This document shows positions 1 through 11,693 of a DNA stretch of 64,000 nucleotides, one piece after another (within the stretch, counting starts at the first letter, position 1; every line of letters begins with the position of its first letter). Source of the stretch: Henckelia pumila (taxonomy: Eukaryota; Streptophyta; Magnoliopsida; Lamiales; Gesneriaceae); assembly GCF_033568475.1 (NCBI RefSeq), contig NW_027331831.1, positions 10,416,001 to 10,480,000 on the forward strand, written 5' to 3'. The notes under the pieces are model-generated. The model did no database searches. It was not told the DNA's origin and saw only the letters and a list, made by a program, of their open reading frames with translations. Position numbers and translations under genes: made by a program.

Positions 1-48
1 ATCTGGATCTAGTTAGTAACTCTTAATTTCGAGGACGAAATTCCATTT

Positions 49-63
49 AAGGGGGGAAGAAAT
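49..63 (+). other. polypurine tract of the gypsy element
   Basis: The purine-rich run AAGGGGGGAAGAAAT lies directly before the TG of the LTR. In LTR retrotransposons this tract primes plus-strand DNA synthesis. It overlaps the last codons of pol. Confidence 0.75.
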
Positions 64-3000
64 TGTAGCACCTAAAATCTAATTTACTAAATCGCATGCA
101 TTAAATTAAATAAATATTAGGATTATTATTTTTAGGTTTAATTGATTTAAAATCTTTATTTGAATTATGTGCTATTAAAATATTTTATTATTTATTCAAG
201 TGATTTTTATTTTTTATTATTTTTTTACTGACTATTTAATTAATGTTTTAATTGTTTAAGTTTATTTGTCTAATTGATTTTATTGTGCAATTTAAATTGT
301 TTTAAATATTTTAAAGGTTTAAGCTTGCATATTTAAATGATTTTAATTTTAACTGTTTAAGTTTATTCTTTTAAATGATCTTAATTGTTTAGTTTATTCT
401 TTTAAAATAATTTTAACTATTTAGCTTATTTGTTTAAATATTTTCGAGTGTCCAACTTATTTATTTTAAATAACTTAAGTTTAGCGGTTAGTTATTTTAA
501 ATCATTTTAAACGTCTAGCTTATTTATTTAAATCCGTTTTAATTGTCCAAATCATTTTAAAAGTTTTTATTTCCGTTTGTGTATTATTTAAATTGTTTTT
601 AAACGTTCGTTTAGTTTGTTTAAATTATTTTAGTCGCTCTGTTTATTGTTTAAAATCTCGTTTATCGATGCGACATCAAAATATTTAAAGTGTTGATTTT
701 TAATTCCTAAGTTAGCGCCTAAAATTCCTTAATTTAAGTTTTATGCCTAAATCTATTTTTAATATTTATAACTCTAATTTTCGGTATTGGTTTATTTTAA
801 AAATAAATATTTCTCGTGCATTGGATTTTTATTTTTTTAAACTTTAGCAAAAATTAGCATTTTTAATTTTTCCGGGCTAATAAAACCCAATTTAATATTT
901 TTTAAAATTTGAATCTTCAAGGTTGCATATTATTTAGTGCATTTTAATTTTATTCCTTGTTGCTATTTTGGAGTAGCATTTTTTTTATATGTAGCATTTC
1001 TTTCTCCTAAAAAGTCACACACCCAAATACCTATAGATACACCTATACATACACTTAAACTTAAATTAAACCCTAGCCCCTAAAATTCACACTCAAATCT
1101 CATTTCCCTTACACACCCCTTCACGACATTTCCCATTTCTTCTCCAAGCTCACTCATCGGCTTCTTCTCCTCTTCCTTGGATCGCCGTTGTTGCTCCGTT
1201 TCTTCATTCTTCTCCGGTGGAGCATCACCTCCACCAGCTGGCCAAGCTGTAGCAGCCCTTAGCACCTCCATTTCTAGCTCGTAGCAGCCCTAGGAGTCAA
1301 AGCTCAGCCCACCTCCAGCTCTTGTATTCGGTTTTGGTAGCTAGGCAAGGATATGGTTTCTTTCTTCCCATGTAAACTAGTGTATTTTGTGTGGCACCTC
1401 TTCATTGAAATTTTTGAAATATGCATAGGATAATGCCCTGTTCGAGCTTCACGTTTTTATTTCAAGGATTTTTGGTGCATTCTTGATTAATGAACTATGT
1501 CATCATGATTGTGCGTTGGATGCTTGGATGCCTTAGTGCATTCAAAATTTTTCAGAAAAGAGCATGTCTTTAGGGGTTCGAAATTTTCAGAATCTATATA
1601 TATCTTGTGTTTGAATTTTTGCGTGTTTGATTGTGGTGGATTAGGGACTACCATGGATGAAATGTAGTTCACATGGTAGCGATTAGGATGACTTGAAGTT
1701 AGCTTGTGAGATGGAGTTGAGGTGCATTCGAGTAATGAGGATTATTGAGCTCGGTTTTGGTTGGGATTAGTGGCTCTCATTGTCAAGTTAAATCAAGCTG
1801 GTTAGGGTGAGTTTAAGGGGGCTTTTGGGTGAGCTTAAATGTTGGTTATGATACTAGGATGGTTGTTGGAGTTTGGGGACAAATACCTAAGTTTGTTGGT
1901 GGAGTATGAAATTGGGGCATGAGCAGAATTTTTAAAATGAGTGGGGCTGTCCGGAAATTTGTTTTAAAACAGGATTAAACGCGGGTTTTGGTTAAGGGGT
2001 CGGGTTTTGGAAATGGTCTAGGATGTTAGAAATACGTCGTTTCAAGGGGGAATCAAGTCGGATAAGTTTTGGTCGAGTTCTAGATTTTTGATTGATTAGG
2101 CAGAATTTTGAAGCCAAAAGGTTTGCTGCCCGGAATTTTGTTTTTCATAAAATGATTGATTAGGAAATAAAATCCTAGGATGATCTCATGGTTTAGTCCT
2201 CAGTGTCTTGAAGTCGTGGTTTCAAGCGGAACCCTTTTTTAATTAAGAATCGAGCAAGTTACAAATTTTACGGGCAAACCGCTCGAATTATATTAAGCGT
2301 TACATTATGGTTTAGTTTTCTCATCTTTTGGTTTGACCCTAAATCACCATCCCGGTCATCCATATGTGAGTCATTTGCATGATTATCGATTAAATGTTTA
2401 CAAATGCAGCATATTTACATATGCATGTTAAGTCCCTGATTCAAGAATGAAAGAAAATATTTTATGAACGAAGTGAGATGATTGTGACTACAGTAAAGCA
2501 TGTGTTCGTGTAGGATTGAGAGACGATTCGGCCTCCCTTACCAAATCATTATGGGATTCCTTACCAAATCATGTGTTCGTGTGGGGCTAGGAGAAATCGC
2601 GGCCTCCCTTACCAAATATAAGGCAAGATTGGGTTGGGAGATATCCTGACCTCCTTGCGGCATAGTTCACTGCAGCCATTATCATGATCGAAATCACAGA
2701 GTCACAATTCAAGGATCTAAGTTTACAGTTACAGTTCAAATCATTTATGAACTTGTTTCAGTACAGTTTATTCAGTTACATTGATTATGATCGACTTAGC
2801 CATGCATATGTTTCATTTATGTTCACTTCTTTATTTTAGAAATCATTTATTTAAATTAAGGGCATAAAGTATTTTATTATCAAGCTATTTTTAATCTGCG
2901 TGTGCTTGTATTTATGTAGTACTCGTTACCCCCCATATTCTTGTTGAGTCTTTTAGACTCACTACACTTATTTGTTTTCAGGTGAGTAGTATTTCATTGA

Positions 3001-3385
3001 GATTGAGGAGCAAGACTATCGAGTGGACTGCGATGCGGGCACGACACATCCCTCCGACCTATGCTAGTCTTCCGCAAAAGTTTATTTTAACATTTTATAG
3101 TTTTTTATTCTGTTACTTGGATTAACGTAAACGTAAAGATTTATTGGTCGTTTTTGGGCATGTAAATATCAAACTATATGATTTATGGATGTTCGAAATG
3201 TCGAATTTTTTCTCTGGTTCCCGTTTCTTTCTCGGTTTAGTTTATTTATTATTGTTGGTCTTATTTTAATTGATGTTTGTGACAGGCGGGTTTGACTATA
3301 AATAGATAGGTCATATTGAAATTTTTTTTATTAACATCCGCATTTTATTTATTTAATTATTTAAAGTAGAGTTAGGGTCATTTCA
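64..3385 (+). repeat. 3' LTR of gypsy element (3322 bp)
   Basis: The segment starts TGTAG and ends TTTCA. It is AT-rich at its start, contains a pyrimidine-rich stretch around 1080-1220 that looks like a transcribed leader, and has a short direct repeat of the phrase CCTTACCAAATCAT around 2530-2610. It has no coding potential; the 61-63 codon ORFs in it are chance. The length is long for a gypsy LTR but not exceptional. The 3' boundary was set by the terminal CA and by the change to LTR-like sequence of another family at 3386. Confidence 0.72.
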
Positions 3386-4679
3386 AAAAGAATCTGTAAA
3401 TACTTTGATATACAACCATATCGAATCAAATGTATCAACCCAAATACATAATACTGAAAGCTTGTCTGCTAACAACCTGTAGTCTAAGCCCTCCTAGAAC
3501 CACCCGCCTCGTCCAATCGCAAACCTGCCCCATGAAAAAAGGGTGTCCAAAAACAATAGTACGAAGATGTGAGCATAAAATGCTCAGTACGAGAGTATGA
3601 GTATACAATATTATATGTGCATGTATGCAAGTGTATGGGTACCAAGACACGAGGTCAAGAAATATCTGATCAAGAACAGACTTGGGCCCTGGGTAGGTAG
3701 CACGCTGTGCCGTCTCTTCAGGAGGTGACCTACATACCCAATTGATGGTGACCTGACACAAGTCCATGTGTCCAACCATCTACTAACAAGATAGGGTAAA
3801 CACCCTAATACAAGATATCACAAGGATACATGATCAATATGCTCATGGATGCAGCATAATATCATGACAGGTATATGCAGATAAAATCATGCCATATAAA
3901 TCATGCAACACATAATACATTCATACTCAGTCAGGGTATCTCGAACATTCTATCGTACCTCTGATAACTAGGCAAGCTAAACTAGCTCTACTGTCCAAGC
4001 CTATAATCAGCACTACAATGCAAAATACTCATGCATCATAATATTATTCTAAAAGCCTTAACTAAGCTATAACATACTCCCTATTTTCTATAAGGAGCTA
4101 GAGCTATACCTTCGTTCGTCGTCAGCCCGCTGATGATGACTGCCCCAGAACTTGGGCACCACTTCGCTGCAACTCTGGAGCACCTCGCCAACTCCCGGAC
4201 CAAGCTTAGGAAGGCTGAAAATCACCCCAAAACACCTAGAATGCACTAAAATCGAGAGAGAGCTTACAATTTGGTGTGAAAATGAGGAGCTCGGAACCTC
4301 TATTTATAAACGGAGATCGGACGCTCCGATCTGGGGTTCGAAAGCTCCGATCTCTGCATGCAGGCCACGTCACTGCATGGACAGTTCGGACGCTCCGATC
4401 TCGACTTCGGAGGCTTCGAACTGCTGCGTGTCCGATCAGTATTGACACCTCACCATCTGCATGACTTAACTGAGATCGGACGCTCCGATCCTGGTTCGGA
4501 CGCTCCGATCTCTCCGTAGCCTCCGATCCTTGATCTGTGCTTCCGAAGTGTTCGGACCCTCCGATCTTTGTCCTTGGTCAGAATCCATAAATTGTCCAAT
4601 TAAATTAAAATTAAGCTTCTAATCCATTCTTACTAATTTTTATTTAATTAATCTTATAAAATGGAACCGGACAATTACA
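3386..4679 (-). repeat. gypsy LTR fragment, interrupted by the element at 1-3385
   Basis: This segment matches, diverged, the LTRs at 21983-23404 and 28094-29540 from about their position 150 onward. Shared points are a CTGCCCCATG...AGGGTGTCCA block at about 3521, a TATA-like TATTTATAAA at 4301-4310, and a cluster of GATCGGANNNTCCGATC-type palindromes at about 4311-4565. It ends with an AATGGAACC...ATTACA terminus equivalent to theirs. The missing first ~150 bp should lie left of the window. No internal element sequence follows the right end, so it may be half of a solo LTR. Confidence 0.7.
4301..4565 (-). promoter_or_regulatory. LTR U3 palindrome array with TATA-like box
   Basis: Read on the minus strand, about nine copies of GATCGGA-like half-sites facing TCCGATC-like half-sites run up to a TATA-like box (TTTATAAATA, from 4301-4310). 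The order, array then TATA then transcribed LTR, is the same as in the LTRs at 21983, 28094, 32559 and 47588. Promoter function is inferred. Confidence 0.5.
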
Positions 4680-5768
4680 TGATCGATCTCTAAATGTGAT
4701 TAATTAGGTTTTTAGTATTAAAAAAAATAAAGATCCATAAAAAGAATTTACATAATTTTTAAAACATATATAAATCTTCTTAATTGGCTAAAATTAATTT
4801 TTCAATGATATGATAAAAATATGTGAATTAAATTTATTGCTTTTTGAGACAATGATATTTTATAAGTTTTGAAAAGTGTATAAAAAGAAATTATATTATC
4901 TATATACCTCAAATCACATGAAATCCTTTTATTTTTACTAGAATTTAATTTAGTTATATCAAATTCTATCAAATATCAATATCATTTTAAAATTTTATGT
5001 GAAACCATCAAAATGAGATTTACAATTCCAAATCCCACAAATTTTCATGAAATCCATAAAACCAAACACATGATGTAATCCTCATGTACATATGATCGAA
5101 GTTGTTGACGTGAATAAAAATATAATGTCAAGCTTAAAATAATGAATGAATACAATATTATATCATCTGAATCATAAAATATTAGGTCTTGAGAAATGGT
5201 TTCATGGATCTATATCCTTAAAACGGACGGCCGAATTCATATATGCAAAGAAAATTAATATTTTAAGCATAAAAAATAATATTTTTCATGAATAGGGTCA
5301 TATCACAAAATCGACTTGTAAAACCTTCGGAATATTGATAATAATAAAAATATGAGACATGGTCAAATTTATAATTTTAATTGACAATTGGTCAATTGGA
5401 TGTAGATCATTGTATGGCAAAAGACAATGGGTCAAAAATACAATTTTAACCTGTTGGAAATACGTTGTGCTATTGTTATGCTTTAACCTCGAACAATCCC
5501 CTTCATTTTTATTGTTTAGTGACAAACAATCTTATCTTAATCCGACCTTGCTAATCCACAGATTATAATCCGAGTTATAATTCTTAATTAATTCAGTTTT
5601 CTCCCACTTATTGTCAAAGTAAATAAACAAGGAAAAAAAGAGTCTGGTTTACTTCAGAATTTCCAAAATTTCGAAGAATTCGGCATTCTTGAAAGTTGAA
5701 TCTTGTTCAAATAATGGGAAGTCGCTGAGAAGTATTGCCTCAATTCAGAAGCTTGAGTTACCTCATCA
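4680..5768. other. AT-rich spacer upstream of the first gene, with one dispersed-repeat copy
   Basis: No credible gene is visible. ORFs of 69-75 codons at 5298-5568 overlap on both strands and have no family features. The segment 5215-5330 resembles a dispersed repeat also seen near 54660 and 59600. The last ~150 bp should hold the promoter and 5' UTR of the gene that starts at 5769; no convincing TATA box could be chosen. Confidence 0.5.
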
Positions 5769-6925
5769 ATGGCTTCCATTTTATCTCACCCACCAACCAT
5801 CGGCGCATTCTATCACGTGAAGTCCCACATAAAATTCCCAGCTGCAAGAACCCTTTTTTCTTCGCTTCCGATCGAGAAAGTATGCATAAAGTCGGAATCG
5901 TTGCTGTCTTGTCGGGCTTTACCTCAACTGGGCAGTTCCCAGATTACTGTATCAAGGGCTTCAGCGAGTGATTTTCTTGAAACTATCGAAAATGACGAGT
6001 CTCCGAGTGATTCTGCGGAAAAACCAGTGAAATTTCTTTTATGGGTGCTATTATGGGCATCTGTATCCATTGGATTGTATGCGTTTTCTGGGAATGCTAA
6101 AGCTGCTGCTTCTGCGCCTGCTGATTCCATTAGGGCTTCAGGCTTTGGTGTAAAAGTTGCTAATACTTTGCGGGCTTCCGGATGGCCCGACGAGGCCGTT
6201 GTATTTGCTCTGGCGACGCTTCCGGTGATTGAGCTGCGTGGAGCAATTCCTGTTGGTTATTGGCTGCAACTCAAGCCTGTTGCGTTGACTGTGCTGTCTG
6301 TTCTTGGGTTAGTCTCACTGTCTCAGATATCCCCATTTTGCATCTAATTTCATGTCTTCTTTTTGTTATCTAATTTCGGACCAAAATTTCTGGTTTCTTG
6401 TTTGTCTTTCAAACACAATCTTAACGTAAGAGGGATTGTACGAGGAAGCTATTGGCTCATCTTCGCGATGGGAGTTTTGAAAATGTAGCTGTTATGTGCT
6501 GCAATTGCAGGAACATGGTGCCTGTGCCATTCATTATATTGTACCTGAAAAAGGTTGCGGCCTTTCTCACTGGAAAGAATCAAACTGCTTCTCGATTCCT
6601 TGACATGTTATTCGAGAGGGCCAAAGAGAAGGCCGGACCTGTCAAAGAATTTCAATGGCTCGGGTTGATGCTATTTGTGGCGGTGCCGTTCCCTGGAACT
6701 GGAGCTTGGACTGGAGCCTTTATCGCGTCTATATTGGATATGCCATTCTGGTCCGGTGTCTCAGCGAATTTCGTTGGTGTTGTATTAGCTGGCCTTCTGG
6801 TAAACTTGCTGGTTAACCTTGGACTTAGATACGCCATTGTGACCGGTATAATTCTATTCATTATCTCCACATTCATGTGGAGCATCCTCCGAAGTCTCAA
6901 GAAATCTTTATCCGCACCAAACTGA
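5769..6925 (+). CDS. small multidrug-export family membrane protein, predicted plastid-targeted (2 exons)
   Basis: Exon 1 is 5769-6307 and exon 2 is 6511-6925; the intron 6308-6510 has GT and AG ends. Splicing restores the glycine codon at the junction and gives a LGNMVPVPF run, for 317 residues in total. The first ~70 residues are rich in Ser and basic residues with few acids, typical of a chloroplast transit peptide. A membrane segment follows (about 85-105, FLLWVLLWASVSIGLYAF). Conserved family stretches are ATLPVIELRGAIPVGYW, then FVAVPFPGTGAWTGA, then a hydrophobic C-terminal half with 2-3 further membrane segments. The architecture matches plant proteins of family PF06695 (putative small multidrug export, e.g. 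the Arabidopsis At2g02590 type). The substrate is unknown and the export name is historical. The start was chosen because the only upstream ATG, at 5735, is in another frame. No lesions are seen. Confidence 0.88.
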
Positions 6926-7990
6926 TGCAAGAATAAGCAGTATTATTTGTTAACAATCAACAATGGGTTTTACTTGGTATCAGCTTATTTTCTGACTCAT
7001 AGTAATTGTGGTCAGTAATACCTCAGTTACTATGCTGCAACGATGAACTTAGTATGAGCTCTCATTTACGACAGTCATATTTGTGATCTTTCTGTTTTTT
7101 GTGCATCCCTCTTTGATGAATTGAAGTGAGAAGTTTGGGAAACAAAAGACAGCCTAATCTATGATCCTGTATACCGTTCTGGCTTGCCAACCGCTGGCAT
7201 CTGGTGCTAGCTTTGATGTTTCTGCTTATAATATACACTGGTGGTTTAATTTCTATCAACACTGAATTCATTTCAAGTCATTCAGGGCCATCTATTGAAC
7301 TCATTCTACTGTACTTATAAATCTTTGTTTGTAATATGCAATGCGCTACAACAACATTTTCCAGGGCAGTCTACTCGAGGACTGCATGAAAGACTTGATT
7401 CTTGAGAGACATCTTTTATATTGTTTCTCTGAATCACGTCTCTTTTTCTTAGGCCACAGATGACTTAACCAAGTGTTCTATGTGTGTGCATATCAACACG
7501 ATTTCCTTACACTCCATCGATTTATCATTTACGAGATTTCGAATAGCAGTAGATTTACTGAAATTTTTGTGGGAAATAATAGTCTCCATTTCTTGTTCAG
7601 GATTGTTTAGAAACTGCAGGCTTATATGTGAGATATCATATTTGTGCTCTTTGCATTCTCCTCATTTACTGCCTGATTATGTTAAGTTGGGCTTTTACAT
7701 GTTTTGTTATACCAACTTTTGGAAAAGGGTTGGGTTATTGAAAGCCAAAGCATGACTCCTTTAGCCCAAACGACTATGCCCTATGTACTCAAGATGTGGA
7801 TCAAATAAAATTTTAGAAATTAGTAAACTTGAATATTGTTCATTGTTCAAGTAAAGTGTAGCCCTCGGAATCGAGTTTCAATCGGTCGAAGTCGAATCGG
7901 GCTCTTAAAATTTTTCGTGTTCGTTTAAAGGCTAGTCATGCCCGAGCTTCTCATTGAGTACAATTGATCAATTTTAAGATTAGCTGGCCA
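6926..7990. other. 3' UTR and spacer after the multidrug-export-like gene
   Basis: Mixed-composition sequence, probably including the 3' UTR over the first few hundred bases (AATAAG at 6932 is a possible weak polyadenylation element). A 91-codon ORF at 7480-7755 shows no family features. I see no further gene. Confidence 0.45.
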
Positions 7991-8980
7991 CAGGGGTGAG
8001 CATTCGGTTAAACCCAAAGTGAGCTTTTTAAAAACCGAACATACTGAATCGGAAAAAAGAAAAGAAAAAATTGCAATTTTCGTGCTGTAGGCATGTTTTT
8101 TGTTTAAGTTTTTTAACTTTTAAAAGTTTGATCTTAGTCCAACAACTTGAATTTGTTTCGGGGTTTTGGTCTTTTTTTTATCGGGAGTCATTAAATAAAT
8201 GGAATATTACTTATTTGTCATTGATATTTTCTTATATGACTCATTTGACAAACATTAATCATATGTTACACATTAAAATTCATTACGCAAAAACAAAGGA
8301 AAAAATTAAGAAAAAACGACATCCAATATTCATAAATCAGGGAAAAAAAACTTGTCGTTTTGCTTAATTTTGATTAGGTATATTTTAGTATGTATAATGT
8401 AAGCTTAGTTCTAACCACACGAGTTTTGTAGGTGAACGTCGACGTCAAATAAGTAATATTCGATTGATTTAGTAACTTTCGATAAAAAGGCCCAAAACCT
8501 AAATTTCAAGTTATTGGACTAAAACAAAACTTTGAAAAATCATAAAACAAAAACAAAAACATGCCAACTTAGAGAATTATAATTATAATTTTCCCAGAAA
8601 AGTTTTTGTTTTTTTTTTTTCAGTCAGTGATCAAATTAATTAAAATTTTAAAATATTTTTCAAAATAAAATTTCAATTAAAAGTGTATTATTAAAATTGT
8701 ATTAAATAAGCTTAAATCTTCTTTATTAAAAAAATGTATGTTTAATTATAATTGCCCAATAAAATTTTATTTAAATTTTTAATATATATGTATTAATAAT
8801 TTATTAAAAAATATAATAATATTTGATTTAAAAAAATAAAATTCCGGATTAAATGAATCTTATACCAAAAACCCATATTTTAAAAATTAAAGCCGAATTA
8901 ACTGAATTTAATTTGCAAATTAATTTGGTTCAGTCGATAATTTTGGTTGAACCGATATTTTATTCACCCTTATAACCATA
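7991..8980. mobile_element. non-autonomous hAT-like element with another foldback element inside (tentative)
   Basis: The left end AGGGGTGAGCATTCGGTT and the right end, whose reverse complement is AGGGTGAATAAAATATCGGTT, form imperfect terminal inverted repeats of the CACCC/CGGTT type common in plant hAT derivatives. The interior is AT-rich and non-coding and contains the separate inverted-repeat element at 8090-8565. The flanking 8-mers agree only partly, so target duplication is unproven. Confidence 0.42.
8090..8565. mobile_element. foldback MITE with ~95-bp terminal inverted repeats
   Basis: The left end GGCATGTTTTTTGTTTAAG and the reverse complement of the right end, GGCATGTTTTTGTTTTTG, start long imperfect inverted repeats. 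Both arms contain a phrase like TTAGTCCAA(C/T)AACTTGAA and then a GGTTTTGG phrase. The interior has no coding potential. The family is not assigned. Confidence 0.5.
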
Positions 8981-9870
8981 GGGTATCGTATCGAGAGAAG
9001 AATAATTTGATTATGGAATGAAAAAGATAATTATATATTAGTACTCTTATGCACGCGTCGCGTATTTGTAAAGTTCGTATTTTTTGAAATAAAAAAAATT
9101 GTAGAATTTAAAATGCAAAAACAGTAGTGTTCTCATAAATAAATAGTCAATAAAATGCAGCAAATACATCGATTTTATAAGTGACATTTTTGTAAATAAA
9201 AAGACACTAAAAATCAATAATAAAACATGTAATGACTGAGAAATATAAGTCACCATAAAAAAAAATATAAGTCTTATAAATTGACTAATTTGAGTAATAC
9301 TTTTGGTTTTGTTGTGAATTAAGTTAGGATGTAACAGTAATTACATTTGAAGTTTCATCAATTATTAATTGAAAGATAATTAATTAAAAATCATCTATTA
9401 TAATAATATATAGTAAGATATATAAAACTATAAATTAATGTATGTGTACATATAATATATATTCAATATATTTTCACGAAAAAATATGTGTTTAAAACTC
9501 TGAGAGCTTAATATCCTCCACCAAACTGATCAATCAAACCATATTTTGTATGATTCCCCCAATAAATAAAATCGTACAAAAAAAATGAAAGAGAAAGATA
9601 TATGTCGCGTTTAACAGATTAGTGCGACAATGACGCTTTCCACTCTAAGGGACAACTTGACTTTGAAAGCGCTTTTTGATATAAGATTTGCGGTTTGCCT
9701 CCAGGAAAGCGGATTCCAGTACGATTATTACTTAATTAGATTTAATGATGAAACCTAATCAGTTTTTTTGACTACGGATTAAACCTGCCTGGAAAACATA
9801 TTCATCAAAATCCGCGTTTGGTACAATAACGAATAAGATTTTTAGTATCTATTTATTATTTTTATTATTA
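8981..9870. other. AT-rich spacer
   Basis: Strongly AT-rich sequence with no credible coding region, RNA gene or clear transposon ends. Confidence 0.45.
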
Positions 9871-10185
9871 GGAAAAATTGTTTTTTTGGTCATGTATATT
9901 TATCATTTTGCGATTTCAGTCTTTTATATTTTTAAATTTCAGTTTTAGTCCGTTATCTTTATTTTTTTTGGCAATTTTAGTCCTTTTTCCGACGTGGGCT
10001 GACGTTGCACTAATTCAGTGCTGATGTAGAGCTGACGTGTACAGTGTCACGTAAGCATTTTCGAATTAAAAGGACCGAAATTGCCAAAAAATGGAACATG
10101 CAGGACTAAAACTGAAATATGAAAACATAAAGAACAAAAATCGCAAAGTGACAAGCATACATGATCAAATTTGCAATTTTTTCTT
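9871..10185. mobile_element. MITE family M1, copy 1 (long terminal inverted repeats)
   Basis: About 100 bp at each end are inverted repeats of one another. Both arms, read inward, go through a GGTCATGTAT-like start, a CACTTTGCGATTT phrase, a CAGTTTTAGTCC phrase and a TTGGCAATTT phrase. The centre carries CTGATGTAGAGCTGACGTG. A second copy in the same orientation is at 21594-21884. It is non-coding and the superfamily is not assigned. Confidence 0.65.
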
Positions 10186-10976
10186 ATAATTATTATTAAT
10201 TTTTATGAGGATTGAATCCGCAATCGTGATTTTCGATACACATTAAATAAATTTTTAGTATTCGAATGTAGTAATCGCATCAGGTGGATAGAAAGATTGA
10301 ACCACGTTTGATCTGTTGTGCTTTTTAAAAGATTTGAGTTGCACTGTTATCACCAACTATGATTTTTGGCATAGGCCAAATCGCTTGATCTTAACAAACG
10401 ATATCATAGTTAAGGTCATGAGTTTGATTTTCGTTGAGTGTTGTATGTAAATCACTTTAATCAGATAATTAATTAATCTGAGAAAACTCATTTTAATTTA
10501 TTAATATTGTTGTTGGGAGATATTTTGTTTGGGTGGCCGGTATTATATATTATTATTAATGTTTGCCTAACATAATAGAAATCTTGAATTGACCAAATAT
10601 CAGCATAAATGTAATTAACTTTTCTTAAGTTTGACTGGAGTATAGATGAATAATGATGGATGGTTGCCACGTGATGACTTGAAATCAGAACAATTTATTG
10701 GTTCTCCGCGCACAAATACACATATAACTTAATTGAAAGCCATGCATTTGATAATTTGTATGCACAGGCTTTTAACATAATTAATTTTTTACAAAAATAT
10801 TTAAGTTATTGATTATAATTTCAGGAAATTTTTTTTATTAATTATGATTAAAAAAATCATTTACCTAGTTTAGAATTTAGTGAAATATGTTATTAAAATA
10901 ATTTATATATATGAAATTAAAACATGGGATATTTTTTTCTATATATTAAAATAATCAAGATAGTTACTATAAAATG

Positions 10977-11016
<40 letters not shown>

Positions 11017-11693
11017 CAGCGACGGAGCCAAAGGTAGAGCCGTAGAGGGGAAGTGGTGGATGCGACCGCCCCCTCAACTCCTCTCATTCTTTTCTCATAT
11101 CTTTATTTTATTAAGAATTTTATTTTATTTAATAATTTCAACATCATGTCCTCTTTTTAATTTATTCAAAACCTCTCACGGTCCTATTAATTTTTTAAAT
11201 ACGGGTTTTTTTTTAATTTAATGATTATTTTTTAAAAAAAATACAATAATAAAATTTTTAAGTCAAAATTGTTTTACTATTAATATTTATTTTAATAGTA
11301 ATTTAAAAAATAACAATAATAAAATTTCGTCACCCTCAATAAAATTTCCTGATTCCTTAATTCCCTGTATATTAGTTGCATTTTGATTTACTTTAAGCAA
11401 GTTTGGTTATGACATAAAAACAGACTATGAAGCTAAATGGAATTTTAATATGGCCGTTCGGAATAAAATTACGAGACAAAGTTATAACTGAAAAAATATT
11501 CAGTGGAGCCCTCTGGAATAAACATTCGAAAAATTCTTGAGCTGTTTATATTTATCATTAATTATAATTTTTGGTAAAATGACAACGATCGATCTTATAA
11601 TTAATATCAGAATCAAGATCATATATTTGATAATCATATATTGCAAGACGTACAATTATTCTTAGTCCTTACGAGAAGAGAGGTCAACATGTG
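10186..11693. other. AT-rich spacer with a trinucleotide microsatellite
   Basis: No credible gene. It holds the (TTA)n run at 10978-11013. A slightly GC-richer stretch at 11018-11080 (CGACGGAGCC) looks like the edge of an unclassified repeat. The last five bases, ATGTG, are the left target duplication of the next element. Confidence 0.5.
10978..11013. repeat. (TTA)n microsatellite
   Basis: About twelve uninterrupted TTA units. Confidence 0.9.

Larger units (their letters stand above)
1..3385 (+). mobile_element. Ty3/gypsy retrotransposon, 3' end (pol tail, PPT and 3' LTR); 5' part outside the window
   Basis: The first ~55 bases read in frame 1 as the tail of a gypsy polyprotein (NFEDEIPFKGG). 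A purine-rich tract follows, then a long AT-rich LTR that starts TGTAGCACC at 64 and ends in CA at 3385. The same tail-PPT-LTR order is recognisable, in rearranged or decayed form, in three other gypsy elements of this window, which supports the assignment and the plus orientation. The 5' LTR and nearly all coding sequence lie to the left of the window, so intactness cannot be judged. The sequence to the right (3386 on) starts part-way into another LTR, which suggests insertion into that LTR. Confidence 0.8.

Noticed and set aside
5298..5568. Opposite-strand ORFs of 69-75 codons upstream of the first gene
   Set aside because: AT-rich, overlapping on both strands, and without recognisable motifs or a sensible gene context.
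6452..6510. Start of the second multidrug-export ORF at 6452
   Set aside because: This ATG lies in the intron; the acceptor at 6509-6510 and the restored glycine codon show that the coding part begins at 6511.
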